Of a stretch of DNA of 64,000 bases, positions 25,102-33,970 are shown in pieces. The notes beneath the pieces were generated by a model, which ran no database searches, was not told the origin of the DNA, and saw only the letters and a program-made list of their open reading frames with translations. Position numbers and translations under genes: made by a program. Within the stretch, counting starts at the first letter, position 1. Every line of letters starts with the position of its first letter. Origin of the DNA: CBDIHH01 sp965279095 (GTDB lineage Bacteria > Pseudomonadota > Alphaproteobacteria > Caulobacterales > Caulobacteraceae); the NCBI GenBank assembly GCA_965279095.1, contig CBDIHH010000007.1, positions 1-64,000 of the forward strand. Reading direction: 5' to 3'.

Positions 25102-26482
25102 AGTCCACCTCGGCCTCCGCCGCCACATAGGCCGCCGCGGCATAGGCGGCGGTGGCCTGGTCGAGGGCGGCGGGATCGATCTTGTCGAGGGTGTCGTCGG
25201 CCGAATGGTGCAGGTCGAAGTAGCGCAGGCCGTTCTGGCGGATGCCGAACACCGGCGCGCCCAGCTGATACAGGGGAGCGATGTCGGAGCCGCCGAAGCG
25301 GGCGGGCTCGGGGCTCAGGTTCACGCCGATGGGGGCCAGCGTCGTCGCCAGGATCCGCACCGCCGGATGGGCGGCGAAGCCCTGCGGCACGGCCAGGCTC
25401 CAGGCGCGGTCGGCGCCGAAGTCGGCCTCCGCGGCGATGGCGATGGCGGCGACCTCGCCCTTGTGGGCGGCGGCATAGGCGCGGCCGGACTGGTCGGGCT
25501 CCTCGGCGCCGAACAGCACCACCCGCAGGGTGCGCCGGGGATGCTGGGCGCCGGCGATCCTCGCGGCGGCGGTGACGATGGCTACGCCGGCGCCGTCGTC
25601 GATGGCCCCGGTCCCCAGGTCCCAGCTGTCCAGGTGGGCGCCGAGCAGCACCACCTCGCCGGGCGCCGTGCGGCCGGGGATGTCGCCGACCACGGTCCAG
25701 CTCTGCCCTGCGGCCAGGGTGCGCGGGGTCATGGCCAGGCGGATCCGCACCGGGCCGCGCGCGGCCAGCCGCTGCAGGAGTTCGGCGTCGGGGGTCGACA
25801 GGGCGGCGGCGGGGATGCGCGGGGCGCCCTCGGCGTAATCCAGCTGCCCGGTGTGCGGCAGGCGGGTGTCGTCGGTGGACAAGGAGCGGTGCAGATAGGC
25901 GACCGCCCCGCGCCGGGCGGCCTCGGACGGGCCCTTGCGGCGCATCATGGTCAGGGCGCCGTAGCCCGAGCCGTCCTGGTTGCGCGCCATCACCTGGGTG
26001 ACCACCGCGATCTTGCCGGCCAGGGCGCCCGGCGGGGCGGCGAGCAGGTCGGCGTAGGCTCGGAAGAGGACGACCTCGGCCTCGATCCCGCCCTTGGGCG
26101 TGGCGACGGAGCCGCCGAGGGCGGTCAGGGCCAGGTCCTGGGGAACCGGGGCGGTGACCGAGGCCGAGGCCTCGCCGCGCTCCCACACCGGCATGGCGAA
26201 GGCCTCGGCGTGGACGGAGGAGAAGCCCAGGGCGGTCAGCTTGGCGATGGCCCAGTCGCGGGCGCGGGCCATCTGCGGGGTGGCCGCCAGGCGGGGGCCC
26301 ACCTCGGTGGTGAGGGACTCGACGATGGCGTAGGCGCCCGAGCCGGCCATGGCCTGATCCCGCGCCGCGGCGGCGCCGGCGGCGAGGCCCGCCTGGGCGT
26401 GGGCGGCGGTGGCGACCAGGGCCACGGCGATGCCGGCGATCCCCGCGCGGCCTAGGCGCGCCCGATGCGTTTGATTTCCCAT
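25079..26482 (-). CDS. M28 family zinc aminopeptidase, exported
   Basis: The 467-residue product has a signal peptide (GIAGIAVALVATAAHAQ, cleaved near residue 29). A PA-like insert region precedes the M28 catalytic core: LLGAHLDSWDLGTGAIDDG holds the first zinc His and bridging Asp, AEEPDQSGR the catalytic Glu pair, and DLHHSADDTLDKID a later His ligand. The family includes bacterial glutamate carboxypeptidase-like and aminopeptidase enzymes. The ATG at 26482 is preceded by GGAG and overlaps the murB 3' end by 31 bases. Confidence 0.85.
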   Translation of the reverse strand: MGNQTHRARLGRAGIAGIAVALVATAAHAQAGLAAGAAAARDQAMAGSGAYAIVESLTTEVGPRLAATPQMARARDWAIAKLTALGFSSVHAEAFAMPVWERGEASASVTAPVPQDLALTALGGSVATPKGGIEAEVVLFRAYADLLAAPPGALAGKIAVVTQVMARNQDGSGYGALTMMRRKGPSEAARRGAVAYLHRSLSTDDTRLPHTGQLDYAEGAPRIPAAALSTPDAELLQRLAARGPVRIRLAMTPRTLAAGQSWTVVGDIPGRTAPGEVVLLGAHLDSWDLGTGAIDDGAGVAIVTAAARIAGAQHPRRTLRVVLFGAEEPDQSGRAYAAAHKGEVAAIAIAAEADFGADRAWSLAVPQGFAAHPAVRILATTLAPIGVNLSPEPARFGGSDIAPLYQLGAPVFGIRQNGLRYFDLHHSADDTLDKIDPAALDQATAAYAAAAYVAAEAEVDFRTPAKP

Positions 26483-27348
26483 TGCAGCTCCGTCCCGAAC
26501 TTCGCCTTTACGTCGGCCCGCACCGCCTCGCCCAGGCCCTCGAGATCGGTGGCGGTGGCCTCGCCCGTATTGATCAGGAAGTTGGCGTGCTTGTCGGAAA
26601 ATTGCGCGCCGCCGTGCGGCTTTCCGCGCCAGCCGGCGGCGTCCACCAGCCGCCAGGCGCTGTCGCCATCCGGGTTCTTGAAAGTCGAGCCGCCGGTCTT
26701 CTCGCGGATGGGCTGAGAGGCCTCGCGGCGGGCGGTGATGGCGTCCATGCGGGCGGTGACGGCGGCGGGATCGTCGGGGCGGCCCTCGAACAGGGCGCCG
26801 GTGAACACCAGCCCCTCGGCCCCCGCCGCCTTGCGATAGCTGAAGCCCATGGCGGCGTTGGACAGGGTGACCTTTTGCCCGGCGCGGTCCACCGCATAGG
26901 CCTCGACCAGCACGTCCCGGGTCTCGGCGCCGTAGCAGCCGGCGTTCATCACGCAGGCGCCGCCCACCGAGCCGGGCACCCCGCGGTAGAACTCCAGCCC
27001 GGCGAGGCCGGCCTTGGCCGCCTCGCGGGCCAGCACCGCGTCGGGCACGCCGGCGCCGGCGAAAATCCGCCCGCCGCCCCGGTCCTCGACCTTGGAGAAG
27101 CCCCGGCCCAGGCGGATGACCACCCCCTCCACCCCGGCGTCGCGCACCAGCAGGTTGGAGCCGACGCCGATGGCGGTGACGGGCACGGCGGGATCGAGCC
27201 CGGCCAGGAAGGCGGCGAGGTCGTCCTCGTCCTCCGGCACGAACAGCACATCCGCCGGGCCGCCGACACGCAGCCAGGTGTAGGGGGCGAGCGGGGCGTC
27301 GCGCTCCAGGCGGCCGCGAACGGTGGGAAGGCGGTCGCGCCAGCTCAC
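26452..27348 (-). CDS. murB: UDP-N-acetylenolpyruvoylglucosamine reductase
   Basis: A 298-residue FAD enzyme that reduces enolpyruvyl-UDP-GlcNAc to UDP-MurNAc. The FAD-binding segment AIGVGSNLLVRDAGVEG, the motif YRGVPGSVGGA, the catalytic-Ser region (SYRKA), and GGSTFKNPDGDSAW, the type I pattern, are all present. The GTG at 27348 gives VSWRDRLP; the open frame extends to 27405 but that part is repeat DNA. Its 3' end overlaps the peptidase gene by 31 bases. Confidence 0.94.
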   Translation of the reverse strand: MSWRDRLPTVRGRLERDAPLAPYTWLRVGGPADVLFVPEDEDDLAAFLAGLDPAVPVTAIGVGSNLLVRDAGVEGVVIRLGRGFSKVEDRGGGRIFAGAGVPDAVLAREAAKAGLAGLEFYRGVPGSVGGACVMNAGCYGAETRDVLVEAYAVDRAGQKVTLSNAAMGFSYRKAAGAEGLVFTGALFEGRPDDPAAVTARMDAITARREASQPIREKTGGSTFKNPDGDSAWRLVDAAGWRGKPHGGAQFSDKHANFLINTGEATATDLEGLGEAVRADVKAKFGTELQWEIKRIGRA

Positions 27349-27351
27349 AGA

Positions 27352-27525
27352 CCCGCATCCCCCGCGGACGCGGGGGCCCAGGTTTTGGCGGGCGCGCCGG
27401 ACCATTCGACGACCCGCTCAACCTCCTTCGCTTCCCCGGCGTACGCCGGGGGCCCGATCGTAAAGCAGCCAGCGTTTGCGCCATATGATCTGGGTCCCAG
27501 CGTACGCCGGGAATGCGGGAAGAGG
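27352..27525. repeat. Intergenic repeat block between murC and murB
   Basis: Three CCCCGC/CGGGG or CCGGCGTACGCCGG hairpins occur in about 170 bases: CCCCGCGGACGCGGGGG (near 27360-27376), CCCCGGCGTACGCCGGGGG (near 27435-27453) and CCCAGCGTACGCCGGG (near 27496-27511). Next to the last is GCGCCATATGATCTGGGTC, shared with the 2.2-kb repeat. No gene is seen between murC and murB. Confidence 0.75.
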
Positions 27526-27529
27526 ATCG

Positions 27530-28936
27530 TCACAGCCCCTCCAGCTGTCCCGGCAGGGCGTAGGCCCAGGTGGTGATGTCGCCGGCGCCGAGGAAAACCA
27601 CCAGGTCGCCGTCGTGGGCCTCGGCCTTGATCAGGGCGGGCAGGGCCGCGGGGTTGTCCAGCGGCAGGGCGCGGCGGTGGCCCCAGCGCTGCAGGCCCTG
27701 GATCAGCCCGTCGCGGTCGATACCAGGAATGGGCGCCTCGCCGGCCGAATAGACGTCGGCCACGATCACCGTGTCGGCGTCGTTGAAACAGGCGCAGAAC
27801 TCGGTGAACAGGTCCTGCAGCCGCGAGTAGCGGTGCGGCTGGACCACGGCGATGACCTTGCCGCTGGACACCGCCCGCGCGGCGGTGAGCACCGAGGCGA
27901 TCTCCACGGGGTGGTGGCCATAGTCGTCGACGATGCGCACGCCGCCCACCACGCCGGTGGTGGTGAAGCGGCGCTTGACCCCGCCGAACCCGGTCAGGCC
28001 CGCGCGAATGGCCGCGTCGGTGACGCCCAGCTCCCGCGCCACGGCCACGGCGGCCAGGGCGTTCATCACGTTGTGCAGGCCGGCCATGGGCATGTGCAGG
28101 CCCTCCAGCGTGGCCGGCTCGCCGGCGCGCGGGCTGACCAGCACGTCGAAGCGGGCGCCGTCCGGGCCCATGACGATGTTGAGGGCTCGGATCTCCGCCT
28201 GCGGATTGGTCCCGTAGGTGATGAGCCTCCGGTTCTCCACCGTGGCGGCCAGGGCCTGGACCTCCACATGGTCCAGGCAGACGGCGGCGAAGCCGTAGAA
28301 GGGGATGTTCTCGACGAAGTCGCGGAAGGCCTTCTTGACCGCGTCGAAGTCGCCGTAGTGGTCGAGGTGCTCGGGATCGATGTTGGTGACCACCGCCGCG
28401 GTGGACTTCAGCCGCAGGAAGGTGCCGTCGCTCTCGTCGGCCTCCACCACGATCCAGTCGCCCTCGCCCACCTTAGCGTTGGTGCCGTAGGCGTTGATGA
28501 TCCCGCCATTGACCACGGTGGGATCCATCCCGCCGGCGTCGAGCAGGGCGGCGATCATAGAGGTGGTGGTGGTCTTGCCGTGGGTGCCGGCGACGCCGAT
28601 GGAGAACTGCAGCCGCATCAGCTCGGCCAGCATCTCGGCGCGGCGCACCAGGGGGATGCGCAGGGCCCGCCCCGCGACCATCTCCGGATTGTCGGCCTTC
28701 ACCGCCGTGGAATAGACCACCGCGGAGGCCCCATCCACATGGGCGGGATCGTGGCCGATGAAGATGGTCGCTCCCAGCTCTTTCAGCCGGTCGGTGTTGG
28801 CGGAGGCCTTGGCGTCGGATCCCTGCACCGTATAGCCGGTGCGCAGCATGATCTCGGCGATGCCGCTCATGCCGATGCCGCCGATGCCGATGAAGTGGAT
28901 GGGACCCAGGTTGAAGGGGACAGGACGCAGGTTCAT
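27530..28936 (-). CDS. murC: UDP-N-acetylmuramate--L-alanine ligase
   Basis: A 468-residue Mur ligase that adds L-Ala, the first peptide residue, to UDP-MurNAc. N-terminal FIGIGGIGMSG binds the UDP sugar; AGTHGKTTTTSM is the Walker-type ATP loop; VEADESDGTFL and NIDPEHLDHY follow, then HHPVEIASVLTAAR with the C-terminal domain. I chose the ATG at 28936 because homologues begin close to PVPFNLGPIHF; an ATG at 28954 would add six residues. It is separated from murG by three non-cell-wall genes. Confidence 0.95.
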   Translation of the reverse strand: MNLRPVPFNLGPIHFIGIGGIGMSGIAEIMLRTGYTVQGSDAKASANTDRLKELGATIFIGHDPAHVDGASAVVYSTAVKADNPEMVAGRALRIPLVRRAEMLAELMRLQFSIGVAGTHGKTTTTSMIAALLDAGGMDPTVVNGGIINAYGTNAKVGEGDWIVVEADESDGTFLRLKSTAAVVTNIDPEHLDHYGDFDAVKKAFRDFVENIPFYGFAAVCLDHVEVQALAATVENRRLITYGTNPQAEIRALNIVMGPDGARFDVLVSPRAGEPATLEGLHMPMAGLHNVMNALAAVAVARELGVTDAAIRAGLTGFGGVKRRFTTTGVVGGVRIVDDYGHHPVEIASVLTAARAVSSGKVIAVVQPHRYSRLQDLFTEFCACFNDADTVIVADVYSAGEAPIPGIDRDGLIQGLQRWGHRRALPLDNPAALPALIKAEAHDGDLVVFLGAGDITTWAYALPGQLEGL

Positions 28937-28978
28937 GGGGCTGCGATAACCCATTTCCCCCGGCGGGTGAAAGCCCGC

Positions 28979-30721
28979 TCAGCCAGGGCCGCGATCGGCG
29001 GCGGCGGCGAGGGTGTCGAACAGGGCCTGGGGATCAATGGGCTTGCCGATGTGGCCGTCCATGCCGGCCTGCCGATAGGCCTCGATCTGGTCGGGGAAGA
29101 CATTGGCGGTCATGGCCACGATGGGGATCGCGGCGACCGCCCCCTCCAGGGCGCGGATGCGCTGGGTGGCGGTGACGCCGTCCATCACCGGCATCTGCAC
29201 GTCCATCAGGATGAGGTCAAAGGCCCCCGTGCGGGCGGCCTGCACCGCCTGGGCGCCGTCGGTGACCATGTGCAGGCAAAGGTCATAGGGCTCCAGCAGC
29301 GCCTTGAGCAGTTCGCGGTTCACCGGGTGGTCCTCGGCGATCAGAACGCGAAGGGGCGACAAGGAAGAGTCCTCGCGCCTCGGGGCGGCGGGGGCGGCGG
29401 CGATCTCGCCGGTATGCGTCGGCAGGTCGATCTCGAACCAGAAGGCGGCGCCCTGCCCCTCGACGCTGTCGACCCCGATGCGGCCGCGCATCATCTCGAT
29501 CAGGCGGCGCGAGATCGACAGGCCGAGGCCGGTGCCCCCGAACTTGCGCGAGATCGAGCCGTCGGCCTGGGCGAACCGCTCGAACAGCAGCTGCTGCTGG
29601 TCGGCGGAGACGCCGATGCCGGTGTCGCGCACCTCGACCCGCACGGGCCGCATGCCCCTGCGTTCCGGGCCGGCCCGCACCGCCACGACCACCCCGCCCT
29701 CCGTGGTGAACTTCAGGGCGTTGTTCACCAGATTGAGCAGCACCTGGCGCAGGCGGTTGCTGTCCCCGACCAGGACCAGGGGCGCGTCGGGCAAGTCCAG
29801 CCGCAGCCATAGCCCCTTGGCGTCCGCCTGGAGGGCGGACAGCTCGGCGGTGTCGCGCACCACCGCGGCCAGATCGAAGGGATGCGGATCCAGCTCCAGC
29901 GCCCCCGCCTCCATCTTCGAGACATCGAGCACATCGTTGACCACCCCCAGCAAGGTGGCGCCGGCGCCGTGGATCAGGGCGGCGCGATGCTGGTCCACCG
30001 AGCCCAGGGCGGCCGATTGCTGCAGCAGGTCGGCAAACCCGATGATGCCCGTCAGCGGGGTGCGCAACTCATGGCTCATATTGGCCAAGAATTCGCTCTT
30101 GGCCTGGGCGGACGCCTCGGCGCGGGCCTCGCTCTCGCGCAGGGACTGCTGCGTGCGGTCGAGGTCGCGGCGGAAGCCCGCGGTCTGCGAGGCCGTCATC
30201 ACCGCATAAAGGATGCACAGGACGAACATGGCGAAGACCGTGATCGTCTGGGCCACGGTGGCGTTGGGCGCCACGAACGGCGCCACCAGCATGGCGATGC
30301 CCGGCGGCGCGGCGATGACGGCGAACCCGCGCGGGGTCTGGAAGGCGAAGCTGGCCGCACACAGCAGTTGCGAGGTCCAGATGGCCACTGCGGCGGCCTG
30401 CTGCATGGGCTCGTCGGTGCGCCAGGCGTACATGCCCAGCAGGGTCCAGACGAGCACGGCGCTGACCAGGGACACCAGGTAGTGGATCCGCTGCGCAGGC
30501 CCCACCGCGCCGCGCACATGCGGCTGGGTCACAGCCCAGGTCCAGGCCTCGCACAACAGCGCCGCGGCGAGCCATCCCAGGCCGACCAGGGGGCCGAAAT
30601 TCATGGCCGCGACGGCGCCCGTCCCCACCGCCACGGCGCTGCGCGCCGGGATGGTCTTGAGCGAATTGAGCGCGATCTCATCCACGCGCTCGTCGGACAC
30701 CAGGTTTCTAAGCCACTTCAC
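28979..30721 (-). CDS. Hybrid sensor histidine kinase with receiver domain
   Basis: A 580-residue protein. Residues about 25-190 hold five or six membrane helices without a periplasmic domain, so it may sense a membrane-borne signal. A short coil leads to the HisKA domain with phospho-acceptor His217 in NMSHELRTPL. ATPase boxes follow: N in NLVNNALKF (about 330-338), G1 VRDTGIG (364-370), F box FERFAQ and G2 GGTGLGLSIS (395-403). The C-terminal receiver has Asp507 in LILMDVQMP. No separate DNA-binding output domain is adjacent, so it probably signals through a phosphotransferase. It starts 40 bases after murC starts and lies between murC and the HscC pair. Confidence 0.92.
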   Translation of the reverse strand: MKWLRNLVSDERVDEIALNSLKTIPARSAVAVGTGAVAAMNFGPLVGLGWLAAALLCEAWTWAVTQPHVRGAVGPAQRIHYLVSLVSAVLVWTLLGMYAWRTDEPMQQAAAVAIWTSQLLCAASFAFQTPRGFAVIAAPPGIAMLVAPFVAPNATVAQTITVFAMFVLCILYAVMTASQTAGFRRDLDRTQQSLRESEARAEASAQAKSEFLANMSHELRTPLTGIIGFADLLQQSAALGSVDQHRAALIHGAGATLLGVVNDVLDVSKMEAGALELDPHPFDLAAVVRDTAELSALQADAKGLWLRLDLPDAPLVLVGDSNRLRQVLLNLVNNALKFTTEGGVVVAVRAGPERRGMRPVRVEVRDTGIGVSADQQQLLFERFAQADGSISRKFGGTGLGLSISRRLIEMMRGRIGVDSVEGQGAAFWFEIDLPTHTGEIAAAPAAPRREDSSLSPLRVLIAEDHPVNRELLKALLEPYDLCLHMVTDGAQAVQAARTGAFDLILMDVQMPVMDGVTATQRIRALEGAVAAIPIVAMTANVFPDQIEAYRQAGMDGHIGKPIDPQALFDTLAAAADRGPG

Positions 30722-30863
30722 GGCGCCAGTCTCGCCCGCCCGCCTGAAGGCCCCCTTAACCGCCGCTGCGACGCAGGCGCGCAGGGCGGGACGAATCGCT
30801 GCTCTGGCGCCCGATCTGACGACCCCACGAGAAATAAGAGCCTCAACCGCGGCGCCAACGGCG

Positions 30864-32177
30864 CTAGTTGCCTCCGCCGAGGTCGTAGGCGCTGAAGGTA
30901 TTCACGATATCCTCATCCAAAGCCTCAGCCCGCTTCCTTGCCGCCTCAGCTTCGGACCCGCGGTCAAGCCGTCGCAGGGCGATGCTTGAACCGTAAAGCG
31001 CCCTGGCCTCGTTGGGATGGACGGCCAGTATCCGGTCATAGTCAATCAGCGCCGCATTGGGGTGGCCGGTCCGCAGCTTGATAAGCGCGCGGTTATCGAT
31101 GGTCTCGAAATCAGTGGGATTGTCCCAAACGACGTCGTCACAGTCATTCCAGCCCGTCTGTCCGACCGTCGCGCTTCTGGCCTGGCGCGCGCAGACCTCG
31201 ACCTTGGATTCCCTTCCCTCCTCGGGCGATCGGTAAACGACCAAGCCTATGACCACGAACAGACCGAACGCCGCCAACCCATAGACGAGCAGGGTCCAGG
31301 CGCTTCTAAGGGCCGGCCAAGGCCGTTTCCGACTCGCGAGGAAGCCATCCCACCAGGTGATGCCGTCGAGCGGCAAGCCTTCGAGCGCTTCTGGGGCTCC
31401 GCCTCGCGCATGGTCCAGGAGCCGCTGCACATCGGCGGCTCGTCGCCTGATCGCCTTGCGGTCGCTTAAGCTGGGCGGACCCAGCTTTAGGGTCGCGTAG
31501 GCCAGGGCATGTTCCGCCACCGCTCGCTCACGCAATAAAGCCTGGTGGGCCCGCTCCCGTTCCTGATGTTGGTCGTACTGATGTCCTCGGTTGGCCAGAT
31601 GGTCGAATGCGGGTGGTTGCGTCCATTCGCCCGACCTGCCCCGCCAACCGAAATAGTCAGCGACCTGCGACGAGATGCCGTCACCGGCCGGCTCATGCCT
31701 GAGTAACATCTGTGCAAGGGCCACTTCCGTGTCGCCGTGAACAGACACATTGTCCATAACAGGCGAGCGCAGGATTTCATCCAAGGCCGGGCGCAATATC
31801 TCTGGCGCACGCGCCCGTTCAAGGAGTCCGTCGAGGCGAGCCATGGCCTGCCAGTGTCGCTCTCCGGGGGTCGCATGGCCGTCTGGCGCACTCGGCGTTG
31901 GCATCGACGCCGAGGGTAAAGCCGTGTCGTCGCATCCGCCGCACACGGGCGCGACATCCTCTGGCCTCTCGAGGGCGCCTTCCTTGGGCTCCTGGTCCTT
32001 GTGCAACCGGGCCGCATTGCCGAGGGCCCATTCATAGGCCTGCCGAAGCTGCTGAAAGCCCTCTGGGTCGTCTTCCGGGTGGGTGGATTTCAGCCGCCGC
32101 GCATACGCCCGTCGGATGGCGATCTGGTCTCCGGTCTCCTCAATGCCGAGGACAGCCCATACCGTTTGGCCGGTCAT
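30864..32177 (-). CDS. Membrane-anchored J-domain protein (HscC-type co-chaperone) with TPR-like C-terminus
   Basis: A 437-residue protein. The N-terminal J domain (about residues 5-55) has AIRRAYARRLKSTHPEDDPEGFQQLRQAYEWAL; the usual HPD is present as HPEDD (33-37), the pattern of J proteins that partner HscC-type Hsp70s, such as E. coli DjlB/DjlC. A variable middle region follows, a membrane helix lies near residues 290-310 (LLVYGLAAFGLFVVIGLVV), and a C-terminal TPR-like part (AALIDYDRILAVHPNEARALYG) is probably extracytoplasmic or cytoplasmic according to topology. Its ATG overlaps the hscC stop (ATGA). The region has lower GC than its surroundings. Confidence 0.85.
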   Translation of the reverse strand: MTGQTVWAVLGIEETGDQIAIRRAYARRLKSTHPEDDPEGFQQLRQAYEWALGNAARLHKDQEPKEGALERPEDVAPVCGGCDDTALPSASMPTPSAPDGHATPGERHWQAMARLDGLLERARAPEILRPALDEILRSPVMDNVSVHGDTEVALAQMLLRHEPAGDGISSQVADYFGWRGRSGEWTQPPAFDHLANRGHQYDQHQERERAHQALLRERAVAEHALAYATLKLGPPSLSDRKAIRRRAADVQRLLDHARGGAPEALEGLPLDGITWWDGFLASRKRPWPALRSAWTLLVYGLAAFGLFVVIGLVVYRSPEEGRESKVEVCARQARSATVGQTGWNDCDDVVWDNPTDFETIDNRALIKLRTGHPNAALIDYDRILAVHPNEARALYGSSIALRRLDRGSEAEAARKRAEALDEDIVNTFSAYDLGGGN

Positions 32178-33874
32178 AGGTTGGTACGACCTTCGACGGC
32201 ATCCAGGGCGGCCAACAGATCAACACGGGCCATGGCGATGGAACGCGGATCCTGGCGGTCTAGGTTGGCTTCAAAACGGCTGATGAGCTCACCGATCTGC
32301 TGACGCAGGTCACCCAACGCATCCTCGTAGCAACGACCGGCCCGCGACAGAGCGGCCCGGTTTGCGTCTTCATCTCGGGGATATAATTTGAGTTGAGCGA
32401 GAGCTACGCGGCGAGCCTCGAAATCTTCCGAGGCAGAGACCTCATCGTCAACGATAACGAGTTGTCGGCGCTCGCCCGTGGAGAGGGACTGGACGTCGAC
32501 CTCCAAAAGCCCGTTGATATCGTATGTGAAGCGGCACTCCACCAACGCTTCACCGGCCGGTTTCGGCGGCACGGTCATATTGATCTCGCCAAGGCGAATG
32601 TTTTCCGCCACCCAGCGCGATTCACCCTGATAGATGGCCAGATCAATACTTGCCTGGTTGTCGTGCAGGGTGGCAAAGGTGTGCGCCCGGCTTGCAGGAA
32701 CCACAGTGTTACGTTCGATGATGGGCGAGAAGATGCCCGTCCGTATGGCTCCGTTGGGCCCCCGTTCACCGACGTTCACGCCGAGCGAGTAGGGGCAGAC
32801 ATCGGTAAGCACGACCTCATCCAAGGCTGAATCTCGCGCCTTCAGTCCGGCCTGTATGGCGGCGCCGCGCGCGACTGCCTCATCGGGATCGACCGTGTGA
32901 CCGGGAAACCGACCAAACATTCGGGTCACTGCTCGGCGCACCATGGGCATGCGCGTCGCGCCACCCACAAGAACGATCTCGTCAAGCGACTCCGCTCTTA
33001 GGTTTCCGTCGCGAAGGGCGCGCAGGACAGGCTCCCTCAGTCGTTGGAGAAGATCGACAGCGGCGGAGTCGAAGGCGTCCGCTGTCTCGACAAACTGAAG
33101 CGACTGTCCCTTCCAAACCACGGACAGGGTTGCCTCAGGCTCTAGGCTCAACTGCCGCTTCGCCCGTTCCGCGGCCGACCTCATCTTTTGATACAGGGAA
33201 GGGTCATGCAGGTCCGCCCCCAGCTGTTCAGACCAACTCGCACGGGCCCTGTCGATCAACAGTTCGTTGAAGTCCTCACCGCCAAGTCGATTGTCCCCGG
33301 TCGATGCGCGAACTTCGATGACACCGTCAAAAAGCTCGATAATGGAAACGTCGAACGTGCCTCCGCCCAGATCGAACACCAGGAAGCGCGCTTCTGCGCC
33401 GTGTTGGTGGACGCCGTATGCGAGGGCAGCGGCCGTCGGTTCATTGATGAGCCGGGCGACCGTGAGACCAGCGAGTTCGCCGGCCCGGCGGGTGGCCTTT
33501 CTTTGCTTGTCATTGAAATAGGCCGGGACAGCGATGATGGCTTCCGTGACCGCTTGGCCCAAATACGCCTCTGCGTCGGCCTTCAGCGATCTCAGGACGA
33601 GGGCGGAGATTTCCTCGGGAAGGTAGGCCGCGTCGCCCAGTCGCAGGGCGCGGGTCGTCCCCATGAACCGCTTGAAGGCCGCTGCTGTTTGTTCGGGATG
33701 GGTCGAGTGGCGTTCGCGCGCGGCAAGGCCAACAATGACTTCGCCCTGATCATCGATACTGACGACTGACGGAGTGAGGAAATGCCCCAGACTATTGGGG
33801 ATCAACTCGGCTTTGCCGTCTCGCCAGACCCCGACGGCGCTGTTGGTGGTCCCCAGGTCGATGCCGATAATCAC
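32174..33874 (-). CDS. hscC: HscC-type Hsp70 chaperone
   Basis: A 566-residue Hsp70 relative, close to E. coli HscC (556) and shorter than DnaK (about 638). It has GIDLGTTNSAVG (residues 4-15, phosphate 1), VFDLGGGTFDVSIIE (phosphate 2) and VLVGGATRMPMVRR (adenosine loop), then a substrate-binding beta domain (CPYSLGVNVGERG). The C-terminal lid is short, and there is no DnaK-like EEVD-type tail. It is followed by a J-domain gene in a 4-bp overlap, and the two form an operon. HscC in E. coli has been linked to sigma-70 binding; the role here is unknown. Confidence 0.92.
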   Translation of the reverse strand: MIIGIDLGTTNSAVGVWRDGKAELIPNSLGHFLTPSVVSIDDQGEVIVGLAARERHSTHPEQTAAAFKRFMGTTRALRLGDAAYLPEEISALVLRSLKADAEAYLGQAVTEAIIAVPAYFNDKQRKATRRAGELAGLTVARLINEPTAAALAYGVHQHGAEARFLVFDLGGGTFDVSIIELFDGVIEVRASTGDNRLGGEDFNELLIDRARASWSEQLGADLHDPSLYQKMRSAAERAKRQLSLEPEATLSVVWKGQSLQFVETADAFDSAAVDLLQRLREPVLRALRDGNLRAESLDEIVLVGGATRMPMVRRAVTRMFGRFPGHTVDPDEAVARGAAIQAGLKARDSALDEVVLTDVCPYSLGVNVGERGPNGAIRTGIFSPIIERNTVVPASRAHTFATLHDNQASIDLAIYQGESRWVAENIRLGEINMTVPPKPAGEALVECRFTYDINGLLEVDVQSLSTGERRQLVIVDDEVSASEDFEARRVALAQLKLYPRDEDANRAALSRAGRCYEDALGDLRQQIGELISRFEANLDRQDPRSIAMARVDLLAALDAVEGRTNL

Positions 33875-33970
33875 GCCCGCCCCCCTGCAACCCGTCCCGC
33901 ATCTAGCGGAACTGCTTAGCCCTTGGGAACGGTCAATCTTGCAGTGAACAGGCAGGTCGCAGCAGCGTCC

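Noticed and set aside
33900..33970. TTGACC as the -35 box of a separate hscC promoter
   Set aside because: No -10 element follows at 16-18 bases on the minus strand, so a separate promoter is not supported by sequence alone.
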